DNA of 64,000 bases from contig NZ_AP014723.1 in assembly GCF_001548035.1 (NCBI RefSeq), positions 682,001 to 746,000 on the forward strand. The letters run 5' to 3'. The DNA comes from Sulfurospirillum sp. UCH001 (lineage in GTDB: Bacteria > Campylobacterota > Campylobacteria > Campylobacterales > Sulfurospirillaceae). Every line of letters begins with the position of its first letter. Positions within the stretch are counted from its first letter, which is position 1. Under the pieces are notes generated by a model that did not search any database, was not told the DNA's origin, and was given only the letters and a program-made list of their open reading frames with translations. The position numbers and the translations under genes are program-made. Shown in pieces: positions 1-9,251 of the stretch.

Positions 1-1011
1 TTAATCATTGTTCATGTTTTAGAAGAGGTGATTGATGTATTGATGAATATTGCAAAAGAACATACTCAAACATTACTCCCTGGTATGACACATCTTCAAC
101 ATGCACAACCTATCAACTTAGCATTTCATCTCTTAGCATACGTTTCGATGTTCAAACGTGATATTGAACGACTGGAAAGTTCATATCAGCGTAACAATGT
201 TTTACCTCTTGGCTGTGCCGCACTTGCTGGAACACCACACAACATTGATAGAGAGTATGTAGCGCAACTTTTAGGCTTTGATAGTGTCAGTGTAAACTGT
301 CTTGATACGGTGAGTGATCGTGACTTTGCACTAGAGATTCTTTTCAATATTTCAACTATTATGATGCATGTTTCTCGTTTTGCGGAAGAGCTTATACTAT
401 GGTCAAGTTACGAGTTTAAGTTTGTGACACTCAGTGATGAATACTCAACGGGTAGTTCTATTATGCCTCAAAAGAAAAATCCTGATGTTCCAGAGCTTTT
501 ACGTGGTAAAACAGGTCGCGTCAATGGCAATCTTATCTCGTTATTGACGGTACTCAAAGGATTGCCATTAGCTTATAATAAAGATATGCAAGAAGATAAA
601 GAGGGTGTATTTGACAGTGTCGAAACCGTTTACATGTCTCTTAATATCCTCAAAGAAGCGGTACGAACAATGACAATTAATGTTGATCGTATGAAGCAAG
701 CCTGCGAAGTAGGGCATCTTAGTGCAACCGATTTAGCAGATTATTTAGTACAAAAATGCGATATTCCATTCCGTGAAGCACATTTTATTACAGGACGTGC
801 AGTAGCGCATGCAGAGAGCTTAGGAATTGATTTAAGCGTAATGAGTGTCACTGAACTTCAAAAAGTTGATCCACGTATTGGAAATGATGTATGTGAGTAT
901 CTCTCTTTGGTCAATTCAATGAATGCACGTACTTCTCAAGGAGGAACAGCAGTTTCTTCTACATGTAAACAAATTGAAATTTTTGAAACGTGGATGAAAG
1001 CACGTAGATAA
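1..1011 (+). CDS. argH: Argininosuccinate lyase, 3' part (5' end outside window)
   Basis: This is the C-terminal two thirds of argininosuccinate lyase, which cleaves argininosuccinate to arginine and fumarate in the last step of arginine synthesis. The reading frame is open from base 1, so the GTG at 28 is an internal codon and not the start. Seen directly: the family signature [12 protein letters not shown], the motif [15 protein letters not shown], and SDRDF before the helical core. These belong to the fumarase/aspartase superfamily, and the signature loop carries the catalytic serine. The gene ends at a hairpin shared with the convergent HIT gene. About 335 residues are visible of a usual 460. 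Confidence 0.95.
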   Translation, partial: LIIVHVLEEVIDVLMNIAKEHTQTLLPGMTHLQHAQPINLAFHLLAYVSMFKRDIERLESSYQRNNVLPLGCAALAGTPHNIDREYVAQLLGFDSVSVNCLDTVSDRDFALEILFNISTIMMHVSRFAEELILWSSYEFKFVTLSDEYSTGSSIMPQKKNPDVPELLRGKTGRVNGNLISLLTVLKGLPLAYNKDMQEDKEGVFDSVETVYMSLNILKEAVRTMTINVDRMKQACEVGHLSATDLADYLVQKCDIPFREAHFITGRAVAHAESLGIDLSVMSVTELQKVDPRIGNDVCEYLSLVNSMNARTSQGGTAVSSTCKQIEIFETWMKARR

Positions 1012-1020
1012 GAAAAGTAA

Positions 1021-1040
1021 GAAGAGGTGAAAACCTCTTC
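1021..1040. terminator. Bidirectional hairpin between argH and the HIT gene
   Basis: Perfect 8-bp stem (GAAGAGGT / ACCTCTTC) with a GAAA tetraloop between the convergent argH and HIT genes. It has no long T-tract on the plus side, so termination strength is uncertain. Confidence 0.6.
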
Positions 1041-1047
1041 TATGATG

Positions 1048-1404
1048 TTATAAAAATTTGTGTGAATCGCTGTCGCTTAAGTGATTCCATGAAAGTTTTG
1101 CACCACCTAAAAGATGAAAATGAAGATGCATTACCTCTTGTCCACCATCACTACCATTATTTGTAATTAAGCGATAACCACTCTCATCAAGCCCTAGAAG
1201 TTTTGCAACTTGATGTGTAAATTCTGTTAACCCCACCATGATTTTTGGGTCAACTTCTTGGAAATTTTTATACTCTTTTTTGGGAATAATTAAAATATGA
1301 ATAGGCGCTTTTGGATTAATGTCATGAAACGCTAAGAACTCCTCATTTTCAAGTACTTTGTTGCAAGGAATTTCACCGCTTACAATTTTACTAAAGATAG
1401 TCAT
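1048..1404 (-). CDS. HIT family nucleotide-binding hydrolase
   Basis: A 118-residue histidine triad (HIT) protein of the HINT branch. Such proteins hydrolyse nucleoside phosphoramidates or related nucleotides in the cytoplasm. The triad is visible near the C-terminus as HLHFH (His93, His95, His97). In the family the middle histidine is the nucleophile. The N-terminal part has the usual FSKIVSGEIPC opening. An AGGAG ribosome site lies just upstream of the ATG at 1404. The gene is divergent from pheS, and the same pairing is found in Campylobacter as I recall. The physiological substrate cannot be read from the sequence. Confidence 0.9.
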   Translation of the reverse strand: MTIFSKIVSGEIPCNKVLENEEFLAFHDINPKAPIHILIIPKKEYKNFQEVDPKIMVGLTEFTHQVAKLLGLDESGYRLITNNGSDGGQEVMHLHFHLLGGAKLSWNHLSDSDSHKFL

Positions 1405-1500
1405 AGCTTTCTCCTTATTTTATGATCTTGATAGATTGAAACTCTAAAAGCGTGCAATCAATGTGCCAGTATTTAGAATAAACATTAGATTTTAACCTTT

Positions 1501-1506
1501 TATAAT
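1501..1506 (+). promoter_or_regulatory. Probable -10 box for the pheS operon
   Basis: TATAAT lies in the 175-base divergent gap between the HIT gene and pheS, about 75 bases before the proposed pheS start. No convincing -35 is seen, which is usual for sigma70 promoters of Epsilonproteobacteria. Confidence 0.6.
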
Positions 1507-1579
1507 TAAAGTTTGACTAAAATGAGCTTCTTATTAGACTTAAGAGCGCCATGAATGCTCGTGAATGAAAGGTAACCCT

Positions 1580-2572
1580 TTGAAAGATATGGAAAATGCG
1601 ATAGCAGCGTGTACATCGCTCGTTGAATTGGAAAAGATGCGCGTCTCTCTTTTTGGTAAAAAAGGATATTTTGCGGCACAGTTTGAAGAGCTTAAAAAGC
1701 TTGAAGGTGATGCTAAAAAAGAGTTTGCTCAAAATCTCAATATTAATAAAGAAAATTTTTTAGAACGACTCAATGAGAAAAAGAGTGCACTAGAAACAAT
1801 TATGATTGAAGAGCAGATGCGTAAAAGCAGTGTTGATGTGACATTGTTCAATCAAGAGAGCAGTGCTGGTGCTTTGCATCCTGTTATGGATACGATGGAT
1901 AAAATTATTGAATATTTTGTAAGCATGAACTTTTCGATTGAAGAAGGTCCTTTAGTTGAGGATGATTTCCATAACTTTGAAGCACTAAATCTTCCAAAGT
2001 ATCACCCAGCGCGTGATATGCAAGACACGTTTTATTTTAAAGATTCAATGCTTCTTCGCACACACACTTCACCTGTTCAAATTAGAACAATGCTCAAACA
2101 AAAAGCACCTATTCGTATGATTTGTCCAGGAGCAGTTTTTAGACGTGATTTTGACATCACCCATACGCCAATGTTTCATCAAGTAGAAGGACTTGTTGTT
2201 GATAAGGCAGGAAAAGTCTCATTTGCTAACCTAAAATTTATTCTTGAAGACTTTTTGAAATATATGTTTGGTGACGTAAAAGTTCGTTTCCGTCCTAGCT
2301 TCTTCCCATTTACGGAGCCAAGTGCAGAAGCAGATATTAGCTGTATCTTCTGCCATGGCGAAGGATGTAGAGTGTGTTCACACACTGGCTGGCTTGAAGT
2401 ACTTGGTTGTGGTGTTGTTGATCCAAACGTATTTAAAGCCGTAGGCTATAAAGATGTAAGTGGGTATGCTTTCGGTCTTGGTGTTGAGCGCTTCGCAATG
2501 CTTTTACATCAAATTCCAGATTTACGATCTTTATTTGAGGGTGATTTGAGATTATTGGAGCAATTGAGATGA
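1580..2572 (+). CDS. pheS: Phenylalanyl-tRNA synthetase alpha subunit
   Basis: Catalytic subunit of the (alpha-beta)2 enzyme that charges tRNA-Phe. The class II core is visible: [11 protein letters not shown] (motif region), [12 protein letters not shown], and the glycine-rich [11 protein letters not shown] near the C-terminus. I place the start at TTG 1580, because AAAGG lies 7 bases upstream and the resulting length of 330 residues matches what I recall for Campylobacter PheS. An in-frame ATG at 1565 lacks a ribosome site. The gene overlaps pheT by ATGA, so the two subunits are translationally coupled. It is the first gene of an operon that runs at least to ispH. Confidence 0.93.
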   Translation: MKDMENAIAACTSLVELEKMRVSLFGKKGYFAAQFEELKKLEGDAKKEFAQNLNINKENFLERLNEKKSALETIMIEEQMRKSSVDVTLFNQESSAGALHPVMDTMDKIIEYFVSMNFSIEEGPLVEDDFHNFEALNLPKYHPARDMQDTFYFKDSMLLRTHTSPVQIRTMLKQKAPIRMICPGAVFRRDFDITHTPMFHQVEGLVVDKAGKVSFANLKFILEDFLKYMFGDVKVRFRPSFFPFTEPSAEADISCIFCHGEGCRVCSHTGWLEVLGCGVVDPNVFKAVGYKDVSGYAFGLGVERFAMLLHQIPDLRSLFEGDLRLLEQLR

Positions 2573-4908
2573 TAGTAACAAAACAATGGTTAAATGAATG
2601 GATTGATTTAGGTGCGATTGATACCGATAAAATTTCACTAGCACTCAATGCTATTGGTTTGGAAGTCGATGGACTGACAAAAATAAGAATCCCTCAAAAT
2701 GTTGTTGTAGGAAAAGTAATCTCTTGCGAGAAACACCCTAATGCAGATAAACTCAATGTATGCCAAGTGGATGTTGGAGAGAATGTTCAACAAATTGTAT
2801 GTGGCGCTAAAAACGTTGCAGCAGGACAGATGATTGCCGTTGCATTGATTGGCGCTGAACTTCCTGGCGGATTAAAAATTAAAAAAGCAAAACTGAGAGA
2901 TGTTGAGTCTTGCGGCATGATCTGCTCTTCTACAGAGCTTGGGCTTCCTAAAATCAATGATGGCATCATGATCTTAGATGAGAGTATTGGTAAACTTGAA
3001 ATTGGAAAACCTCTTTGTGAATATCCACTTATTAATGATGATGTGATTGAAATTGGTTTGACACCAAATCGTGGAGATTGCCAAAGTATTTATGGTGTTG
3101 CTCGAGATCTTAGTGTTTATTTTGATCTTGAAGTGAAAACATTAGGCAGTAAAGAGGAAGAAGAAAAACAACCAGGCGTTGGAAGAGTACTTCATCTTCA
3201 TGGAAGCGAAGCTCTGGATGGCTCTTATATGTATAAAGTGTTTGATAATAAAGAGATTGACGTCCCACTTCTTATTCAACTTCGTTTAGGATTTGCAGAG
3301 ATTGATAATAGCTGTCTTCTTGGTAAATTAATTGATTATTCGACCTATGTAACAGGTGTTTTGCTTCGCGCATACAATCAAAGCTGTTTTGGTGCAAAAG
3401 ATGAAAAAGCAAAAATTGCAATTGCTAAAGATGAAAATGGTTTAGATGCAATTTTTGGTTTGAATGGTCAAAAAGTGGCTATTACAGGTATAACACAAAT
3501 AGTAGAGTGTAAAGCAACAGCGATGGATGAACGCATTATTGTTGAAGCTAATTATACTCACCCTGAAATTATTGCATCTAGGAGTGCCAATAAAAAATTG
3601 GGTGGTGACAAACATCTTTACCGATCTTCCAGAGGAAGTGAACCCCATCTTGCCTTTGGATTGAATTACTTTTTTAAAATGCTTACAAAGCGTTCACAAG
3701 TAATGCCTTATGCGGATTCTCAACAAATTACACAAGATTTTGAAGAAAAAATTATTAACATTCATCAGAGTGAATTAACACAAATGATTGGTGAAGAAAT
3801 TCCTAAAAGTCGAATTATTAAGATTTTAAAACATTTAGGATTTGGCGTAAATTTTGCATTTGAGCAAGATGTTATGAATGTCAAAATCCCACAATTTAGA
3901 TCAGACGTCCTCAATACACAAGATATTTGTGAAGAGATCGTACGTATTGTAGGGATTGATAATATTACTTCTAAGCCATTTGTATTTGCAGAACAATTGA
4001 AAATTAATCAGCCTTACCTAAACTTCAAAAAAAGACAGATGTATCGTCATCGTGCAGTATCTGCTGGCTTTTTTGAAACATTGCACTTTGTGTTTGATGA
4101 TGCAGAGAATGCTAAAAAATTCCATTTGCCACTTCTAAATGAAGCATTAGAGGTTGCAAATCCTATTACGAGTGAGTTAAATACGTTACGAAGTTCACTG
4201 TTACCAAATATCTTAAGTGCTGTTTCAAACAACCTTAAATTTGGTAAAAAGCGTGTAGCCCTATTTGAAGTGGGTAGCGTTTTTGATAGCGAAAGAAATG
4301 AGAGCAAAAAAATAGCGTTTGTGTTTAGTGGGGAAAATGGTATTCCTGAAATTGCTAACCATGGAAAACCAACTGAAATCGATTTCTTTGCATTCGCTGG
4401 AAAAATTCAAAGTATTTTAGGTAACTTTACACTGCTTCCACTTAGCGATGTTAATGGTCTTTGCAGCCCATATGAGGCAGCACGTGTAATGATTGATGGC
4501 GTAGAAGCTGGCTATATGGCACGTGTGAATGTTCAAGTCGAAAAAGAGCTTGACTTAGATAGAACCTATATTTGTGAATTAGATTTTGATGCACTTTCAT
4601 ACAAGCGTAAAATTGCAAAAGAGTACTCTAAACTTCCATCTTCTTCTCGTGATTTAAGCCTTTTAGTTGATGCAAAAATGCAGTATTCTGAATTAGAGAG
4701 TTTTATTGCTTCTATTGCACCAAAAGCTTTGGTTAAATTTGCCGTTATCGATCGTTACGTGCATGAAAGTCTTGGTGATAAAGTTAGTCTTACACTTAAG
4801 CTTCAATTTCAGTCGATGGATAAAACATTTGAAGAAGAAGAAATCGCTTCTATGGTTGAGGCATTGCTTTCAAAAATTCAAGAAAAATTTGGAATTACTA
4901 TCCGATGA
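2569..4908 (+). CDS. pheT: Phenylalanyl-tRNA synthetase beta subunit with degenerate editing domain
   Basis: Beta subunit of PheRS, 779 residues. Domains in order: N-terminal tRNA-binding OB fold (about 40-150, with [15 protein letters not shown]), the B3/B4 region (about 210-360), B5, the catalytic-like core, and a C-terminal ferredoxin-fold anticodon-binding domain (from about 685, SRDLSLLV). The B3/B4 region normally hydrolyses Tyr-tRNA-Phe. Here it lacks the expected motifs: ITGITQI stands where AGIMGG/GGIFGG is usual, and YNQSCFG where QPxHAFD is usual. Only the glutamate of the LLExAFF-like strand remains (VEANY). Aminoacylation should be intact, but editing is doubtful. ATGA overlaps link it to pheS and aroA. 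Confidence 0.95.
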   Translation: MIVTKQWLNEWIDLGAIDTDKISLALNAIGLEVDGLTKIRIPQNVVVGKVISCEKHPNADKLNVCQVDVGENVQQIVCGAKNVAAGQMIAVALIGAELPGGLKIKKAKLRDVESCGMICSSTELGLPKINDGIMILDESIGKLEIGKPLCEYPLINDDVIEIGLTPNRGDCQSIYGVARDLSVYFDLEVKTLGSKEEEEKQPGVGRVLHLHGSEALDGSYMYKVFDNKEIDVPLLIQLRLGFAEIDNSCLLGKLIDYSTYVTGVLLRAYNQSCFGAKDEKAKIAIAKDENGLDAIFGLNGQKVAITGITQIVECKATAMDERIIVEANYTHPEIIASRSANKKLGGDKHLYRSSRGSEPHLAFGLNYFFKMLTKRSQVMPYADSQQITQDFEEKIINIHQSELTQMIGEEIPKSRIIKILKHLGFGVNFAFEQDVMNVKIPQFRSDVLNTQDICEEIVRIVGIDNITSKPFVFAEQLKINQPYLNFKKRQMYRHRAVSAGFFETLHFVFDDAENAKKFHLPLLNEALEVANPITSELNTLRSSLLPNILSAVSNNLKFGKKRVALFEVGSVFDSERNESKKIAFVFSGENGIPEIANHGKPTEIDFFAFAGKIQSILGNFTLLPLSDVNGLCSPYEAARVMIDGVEAGYMARVNVQVEKELDLDRTYICELDFDALSYKRKIAKEYSKLPSSSRDLSLLVDAKMQYSELESFIASIAPKALVKFAVIDRYVHESLGDKVSLTLKLQFQSMDKTFEEEEIASMVEALLSKIQEKFGITIR

Positions 4909-6188
4909 AAACATTACATGTAAACCCCAAAGCCTCTTTTGAGTTTATAACCGATCAAATTGCCAGCGATAAGTCTATCTCACATCGCTGTGCGATTTTT
5001 TCACTTTTAAGTGACAAACCCTCTCATGTCAAAAACTACTTACCTGCTGAAGATACTATGTGCACATTAAGTATCGTGCAATCTTTAGGAGCAGATGTTG
5101 AAACAGCTGAAGATGGAACACTGACGATTACACCACCAACGAGTATTGTAGAGCCTCCACTCATTCTTGATTGTGGCAATTCAGGCACTGCTATACGCCT
5201 TTTGATGGGCTTTCTCTCAAGTTGTAAAGGTTTCTTTGTTTTATACGGTGACAAATATCTTTGTTCTCGCCCTATGCGTCGTGTGGCTGACCCTTTGCGT
5301 GAGATTGGTGCGCATATTGATGGTAGGAACAATGGCAATTATGCACCATTGGGCATTCGCGGTGAAACGCTTAAAGCCTTTCATTATGAGAGTAAAATTG
5401 CTTCTGCACAGGTCAAAAGCGCACTTATTTTAGCAGCGCTTCAAGCAGATGGTATCTCTACATTTAGTGAACCAGAGCTGAGCCGTGACCATAGTGAGAG
5501 AATGCTTCGTGGTATGGGTGCAAATGTCATTTCTGATGGATTAAATGTAACGATTCATCCTCAAACGACACCACTTAAACCTCTTCATATGAGAGTCCCG
5601 AGTGATCCTTCTAGTGGCTTTTTCTTTGCTGTTGCTGCAGCCATTAATGAAGGAAGCTCCGTTACACTCCACAATATGCTTTTAAATCCAACACGAATTG
5701 AGGCGTATAAAGTACTTGAGCGTATGGGCGCTGAGGTTTTATTTGTTGAAAAAGAAAACGTGTATGAAAGTGTTGGCGATATTATTATCAAAGGCAAAGC
5801 TTTGCATGGTGTTGAAGTAAGTGAAAATATTTCATGGCTTATTGATGAACTGCCTGCGCTTTCTATTGCGTTTGCATGTGCACAAGGAAAAAGCCTTGTT
5901 AAAAATGCACAGGAACTTCGCGTCAAAGAGAGCGATAGAATTTCTAGTGTTGTGAAAAATCTTCGTTTATGTGGCATCGCTGTTGAAGAATTTGAAGATG
6001 GCTATGAAGTTACTGGCAGTGCATTACACAGTGCTACTATCAATAGTTTTGGAGACCATAGAATTGCAATGAGTTTTGCTATTGCAGGAACAAAAACACC
6101 AATGATTATCGAAGATATTGACTGTATTAACACCTCTTTCCCAAATTTTATTGAGCTTCTTGCTCAAATAGGAACTGTTAACCAATGA
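4905..6188 (+). CDS. aroA: 3-phosphoshikimate 1-carboxyvinyltransferase (EPSP synthase)
   Basis: Joins shikimate-3-phosphate and phosphoenolpyruvate in the sixth step of the chorismate pathway. All family motifs are visible: SDKSISHR (substrate-binding lysine), [43 protein letters not shown] (catalytic aspartate), KESDRI and FGDHRIAMS. The length of 427 residues is normal. The gene starts inside the pheT stop and stops inside the ispH start, both ATGA overlaps, so the operon joins tRNA charging, aromatic synthesis and isoprenoid synthesis. The first codons contain a TTACATGTAA palindrome (4914-4923). Confidence 0.97.
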   Translation: MKTLHVNPKASFEFITDQIASDKSISHRCAIFSLLSDKPSHVKNYLPAEDTMCTLSIVQSLGADVETAEDGTLTITPPTSIVEPPLILDCGNSGTAIRLLMGFLSSCKGFFVLYGDKYLCSRPMRRVADPLREIGAHIDGRNNGNYAPLGIRGETLKAFHYESKIASAQVKSALILAALQADGISTFSEPELSRDHSERMLRGMGANVISDGLNVTIHPQTTPLKPLHMRVPSDPSSGFFFAVAAAINEGSSVTLHNMLLNPTRIEAYKVLERMGAEVLFVEKENVYESVGDIIIKGKALHGVEVSENISWLIDELPALSIAFACAQGKSLVKNAQELRVKESDRISSVVKNLRLCGIAVEEFEDGYEVTGSALHSATINSFGDHRIAMSFAIAGTKTPMIIEDIDCINTSFPNFIELLAQIGTVNQ

Positions 6189-7018
6189 AAATTAAACTCG
6201 CTTCTAGCTACGGTTTTTGTTTCGGAGTAAAACGAGCCATTAAAATTGCCGAAAATACGAAGAATGCTTCAACGATCGGACCGCTGATTCACAATAATGA
6301 AGAGATTAATCGTTTACGTGAAAATTTTAATGTTAAAACACTGCATGATATTTCTGAAGCTAAAGATGTAGATAAAGCTATTATTCGTACGCATGGTATC
6401 CCTAAAAAAGACCTTGAAACACTCGTTAAAAGTGATGTTCAAGTCATCAATGCAACATGCCCTTACGTGACAAAACCTCAAGAGATTTGTGAAAAAATGA
6501 GTATGGAAGGGTATGAAATTGTCATTTTTGGTGATGCAGACCATCCTGAAGTCAAAGGGGTTGAGAGCTACGCCATCCATGGAGCACATGTGGTACAAAG
6601 CGTTGCTGAGCTTGAAAAAGTGAAATTTAAAGGCAATAAAATTGCAGTCGTTTCACAAACCACGCGAAAAATTAGTGAATTTTTAGAAATTACCAATTAT
6701 TTAGAAACACGATACAAAGAAGTGAGAGTTTTTAATACGATTTGTAATGCGACTTTTGAGAACCAAGATGCTGCACGAGAGCTTGCAAAAGAGGCGGATG
6801 TGGTGATTGTTATTGGGGGCAAAAACTCTTCTAATACCAAGCAATTGCATAGTATTTGCAAAGAGTATTGTGAAGATAGTTTTTTAGTAGAGAGTGATAA
6901 AGATTTGGATCCAGCTTGGTTTGCAGGTAAAACGCTTTGTGGTGTGACTGCGGGTGCTTCAACGCCTGATTGGATTATCGAAAAAATAGTTGGAAAAATC
7001 AGCGAAATTAAAGTATAA
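6185..7018 (+). CDS. ispH: 4-hydroxy-3-methylbut-2-enyl diphosphate reductase
   Basis: Iron-sulfur enzyme making IPP and DMAPP in the last step of the MEP isoprenoid pathway. The three cluster-ligand cysteines are present: Cys12 in [10 protein letters not shown], Cys92 in NATCPYVTK and Cys187 in TICNAT. The family TxHGI motif (IRTHGIP) is also present. The length of 277 residues is normal. The ATG overlaps the aroA stop. The stop codon lies within a TATAAT box that probably serves rpsA, so rpsA can be transcribed independently of the upstream operon. Confidence 0.97.
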   Translation: MKIKLASSYGFCFGVKRAIKIAENTKNASTIGPLIHNNEEINRLRENFNVKTLHDISEAKDVDKAIIRTHGIPKKDLETLVKSDVQVINATCPYVTKPQEICEKMSMEGYEIVIFGDADHPEVKGVESYAIHGAHVVQSVAELEKVKFKGNKIAVVSQTTRKISEFLEITNYLETRYKEVRVFNTICNATFENQDAARELAKEADVVIVIGGKNSSNTKQLHSICKEYCEDSFLVESDKDLDPAWFAGKTLCGVTAGASTPDWIIEKIVGKISEIKV

Positions 7019-7019
7019 T
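7014..7019 (+). promoter_or_regulatory. Probable -10 box for rpsA
   Basis: TATAAT overlaps the ispH stop codon and lies 64 bases before the rpsA start. It would give rpsA its own promoter. Confidence 0.55.
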
Positions 7020-7026
7020 AGGCAAC

Positions 7027-7045
7027 TTTTACATGTTTACATGTA
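7027..7045. repeat. Tandem TTTACATGT units, part of the TTACATGTAA repeat family
   Basis: Two TTTACATGT units stand side by side in the ispH-rpsA gap, and the second extends to the palindrome TACATGTA. If the promoter at 7014 is real, they lie in the rpsA 5' leader. The same octamer recurs in terminator stems at 16455, 39412 and 40059. Confidence 0.6.
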
Positions 7046-7082
7046 GCTAAATGTGTCAAAAATCAATCAAAAAGGGTATAAA

Positions 7083-8759
7083 ATGGTAAATGAGGCGAAC
7101 AAAGCTGTTCATACTGACGCCGTAGACGAGCATGAGGAGATGGATTTTGCGGCTATGTTGGAAGAGTCTTTTAAAGATTCTGAGAGAGATGCACTCATCA
7201 ATGGTGTTGTTGTAGCAATCAAAGAAGATGTCATCCTTGTTGATGTGGGCAAGAAGTCTGAAGGACGATTGAACGCATCTGAGGTTACAGATGAAAATGG
7301 CAACATAACATGCAAAGTGGGAGATGTAATCCCTGTAGTTATTACAGGATTCAGAAACGAAAGACCAGCTGTTTCGCACAAAAAGGCCCTTCGTAAAGAT
7401 AGAATTAAGTCGTTCATCGCAGATTTTAAAGAAGAAGACGATGTTGTTCTTGATGTTAAAATCACTGGTAAAAACAAAGGTGGATTTATCGCTGAGAATA
7501 AAGAAGGCATTGAGTTCTTCCTTCCACGTTCACAGGCAGCTGTAAAAGATATGAATGCGCTTATGGGTAAATCACTCAAAGTTAAAATCATTAAAATTGA
7601 TAATGAAACAGAGTCCATCATCGTTTCTCGCAAAAAGTTCTTAGATGATGAGCGTAAAAAACGTAAAGAAATCGTTCAAGAATTGATTGATCGTGATGAA
7701 GTAGTTGAAGGAACCATCAAAAAAATTACAACTTATGGTATGTTTGTTGATGTTGGTGGAATTGACGGCTTGGTTCACTACAGCGAAATCAGTTATAAAG
7801 GTCCAGTAAATCCTGGTACACTTTATAAAGAAGGTGAAGTTATTCCTGTTAAAGCGATCAAATATGACAAAGATAAACGTCATTTATCTCTTTCAGTAAA
7901 AGCAGCTATGCCAGATCCATGGGATGAAATCAAAGATGAATTAGAGACAGGTGATTCAATTCAAGTAACCATCAGCAATATCGAACCATATGGTGCGTTT
8001 GTTGATCTTGGAAATGATATTGAAGGTTTCCTCCATATTTCTGAAATTTCATGGGATAAAAACATCAAACACCCACGCGATTATATCGAAGAAGGTCAAG
8101 TTGTTGATGTTGAAGTTATTGAAATCGATGCTAAAGAGAGAAGACTTCGCGTATCACTCAAAAATGTCCTTCCAAAACCATTTGATGATTTCATGAAAAA
8201 ATTCAAAGTAGGTGATGTTGTTAAAGGTGAAATTACAACGATTACAAACTTTGGTGCTTTTGTAAAAATCGGTGGAATTGAAGGTCTTTTACACAATGAA
8301 GATGCTTCTTGGGATCGTAACAACAAATGCAAAGAATTGTTTGCAGTAGGCGATGTTGTTGAAGTTAAAATTGTAAAAATTGATGAAGAGAACGAAAAAG
8401 TATCTTTGAGCAAAAAAGAGCTTGAAGATAGTCCAATCCAAAAATATGCAAAATCACATGAGAATGGTGACATCGTTCATGGTAAAATCAGAGATATTAA
8501 AGAGTTTGGTATCTTTGTTGAACTTGAAGATAATGTAGATGCACTTATTCGTAAAGAAGATTTAGGACAAGTCAACGAAGCTGATCTAAAAATTGGCGAT
8601 GAAATCGAAGCGGCTATTACCTTTATTGATGACAAGAAAAATCGTATTCGCCTCTCTGTTAGACGTCTTTCAAAACTCAAAGAGAGAGAAGCGTTAAAAG
8701 AGATCAATAAAGAAGAGAAAATGACGCTTGGAGATATTCTTAAAGATCAATTGAAATAA
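7083..8759 (+). CDS. rpsA: 30S ribosomal protein S1
   Basis: Ribosomal protein S1, which helps recruit mRNA to the 30S subunit. Six S1 repeats are visible, at roughly residues 30-95, 110-180, 195-265, 280-350, 365-435 and 450-525. Repeats 3 to 6 carry the typical YGMFVDVGGIDGLVH-like signature. The start at ATG 7083 has AAGGG 6 bases upstream and gives 558 residues, close to the Campylobacter protein as I recall. An upstream ATG at 7053 lacks a ribosome site. The gene is followed 3 bases later by a membrane-anchored protein gene. Confidence 0.95.
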   Translation: MVNEANKAVHTDAVDEHEEMDFAAMLEESFKDSERDALINGVVVAIKEDVILVDVGKKSEGRLNASEVTDENGNITCKVGDVIPVVITGFRNERPAVSHKKALRKDRIKSFIADFKEEDDVVLDVKITGKNKGGFIAENKEGIEFFLPRSQAAVKDMNALMGKSLKVKIIKIDNETESIIVSRKKFLDDERKKRKEIVQELIDRDEVVEGTIKKITTYGMFVDVGGIDGLVHYSEISYKGPVNPGTLYKEGEVIPVKAIKYDKDKRHLSLSVKAAMPDPWDEIKDELETGDSIQVTISNIEPYGAFVDLGNDIEGFLHISEISWDKNIKHPRDYIEEGQVVDVEVIEIDAKERRLRVSLKNVLPKPFDDFMKKFKVGDVVKGEITTITNFGAFVKIGGIEGLLHNEDASWDRNNKCKELFAVGDVVEVKIVKIDEENEKVSLSKKELEDSPIQKYAKSHENGDIVHGKIRDIKEFGIFVELEDNVDALIRKEDLGQVNEADLKIGDEIEAAITFIDDKKNRIRLSVRRLSKLKEREALKEINKEEKMTLGDILKDQLK

Positions 8760-8762
8760 GCG

Positions 8763-9251
8763 ATGCAAAAAAAAGTACTTGGCGGACTCTTTTTACTCCT
8801 CTTCGTAGCTGTAGGGTTTTTTCTTTCAAAACTTCTACATCAAGATGTGGATGTTAATGTAGAGGTCGCTAGGTACGAACCTTACAAAACGCAAGAAATC
8901 AAACAAGAAACATCACAAAAAGCGTGGATCAAAGAGATGGCGCATAAAGACGCTAGGGAATTTGTATTTCCTGTGAATGAGCTCTTTATGCAAATCGATG
9001 CGTTTGGTCAAAGAAATGGTAGCGTAGGAAAAGTAAAATCGTTTCGCTTGGTGATTGATAGAGCGGATCGCTACTCACTTTTTTGTATTATTCAAACGCT
9101 CACCTCTTTGCGCCTTCCCTATATGGTGATAAAGGAAGACAAGGTTCCTCTCATCTATATAGAAGAAAAGAGTGAGAAACAACTGGAAAATGTTGTTTTA
9201 GAACTTGAAAAATACGATATAAAATCAAAAATTGTCGAGGTTTGGTTATGA
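8763..9251 (+). CDS. Membrane-anchored protein of unknown function (Cj0892-like position)
   Basis: A 162-residue protein with one N-terminal membrane segment (about residues 5-25, LGGLFLLLFVAVGFF) and a soluble, probably periplasmic domain. I do not recognise a named domain. The C-terminal half (about 95-160) looks like a small alpha/beta fold with regularly spaced hydrophobic strands. It sits between rpsA and serA, as does an uncharacterised gene in C. jejuni. Its stop overlaps the serA start by ATGA, so it is translationally coupled to serA. No function can be assigned. Confidence 0.85.
   Translation: MQKKVLGGLFLLLFVAVGFFLSKLLHQDVDVNVEVARYEPYKTQEIKQETSQKAWIKEMAHKDAREFVFPVNELFMQIDAFGQRNGSVGKVKSFRLVIDRADRYSLFCIIQTLTSLRLPYMVIKEDKVPLIYIEEKSEKQLENVVLELEKYDIKSKIVEVWL

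Noticed and set aside
1522-1554. Ten-codon ORF before pheS as a possible leader peptide for attenuation
   Set aside because: It contains one Phe codon and no run of them, and no terminator/antiterminator pair is visible before pheS.
7109-7633. Open frame of 174 codons opposite to rpsA
   Set aside because: Antisense to S1 repeats, with low-complexity Ser/Thr content and no start context.
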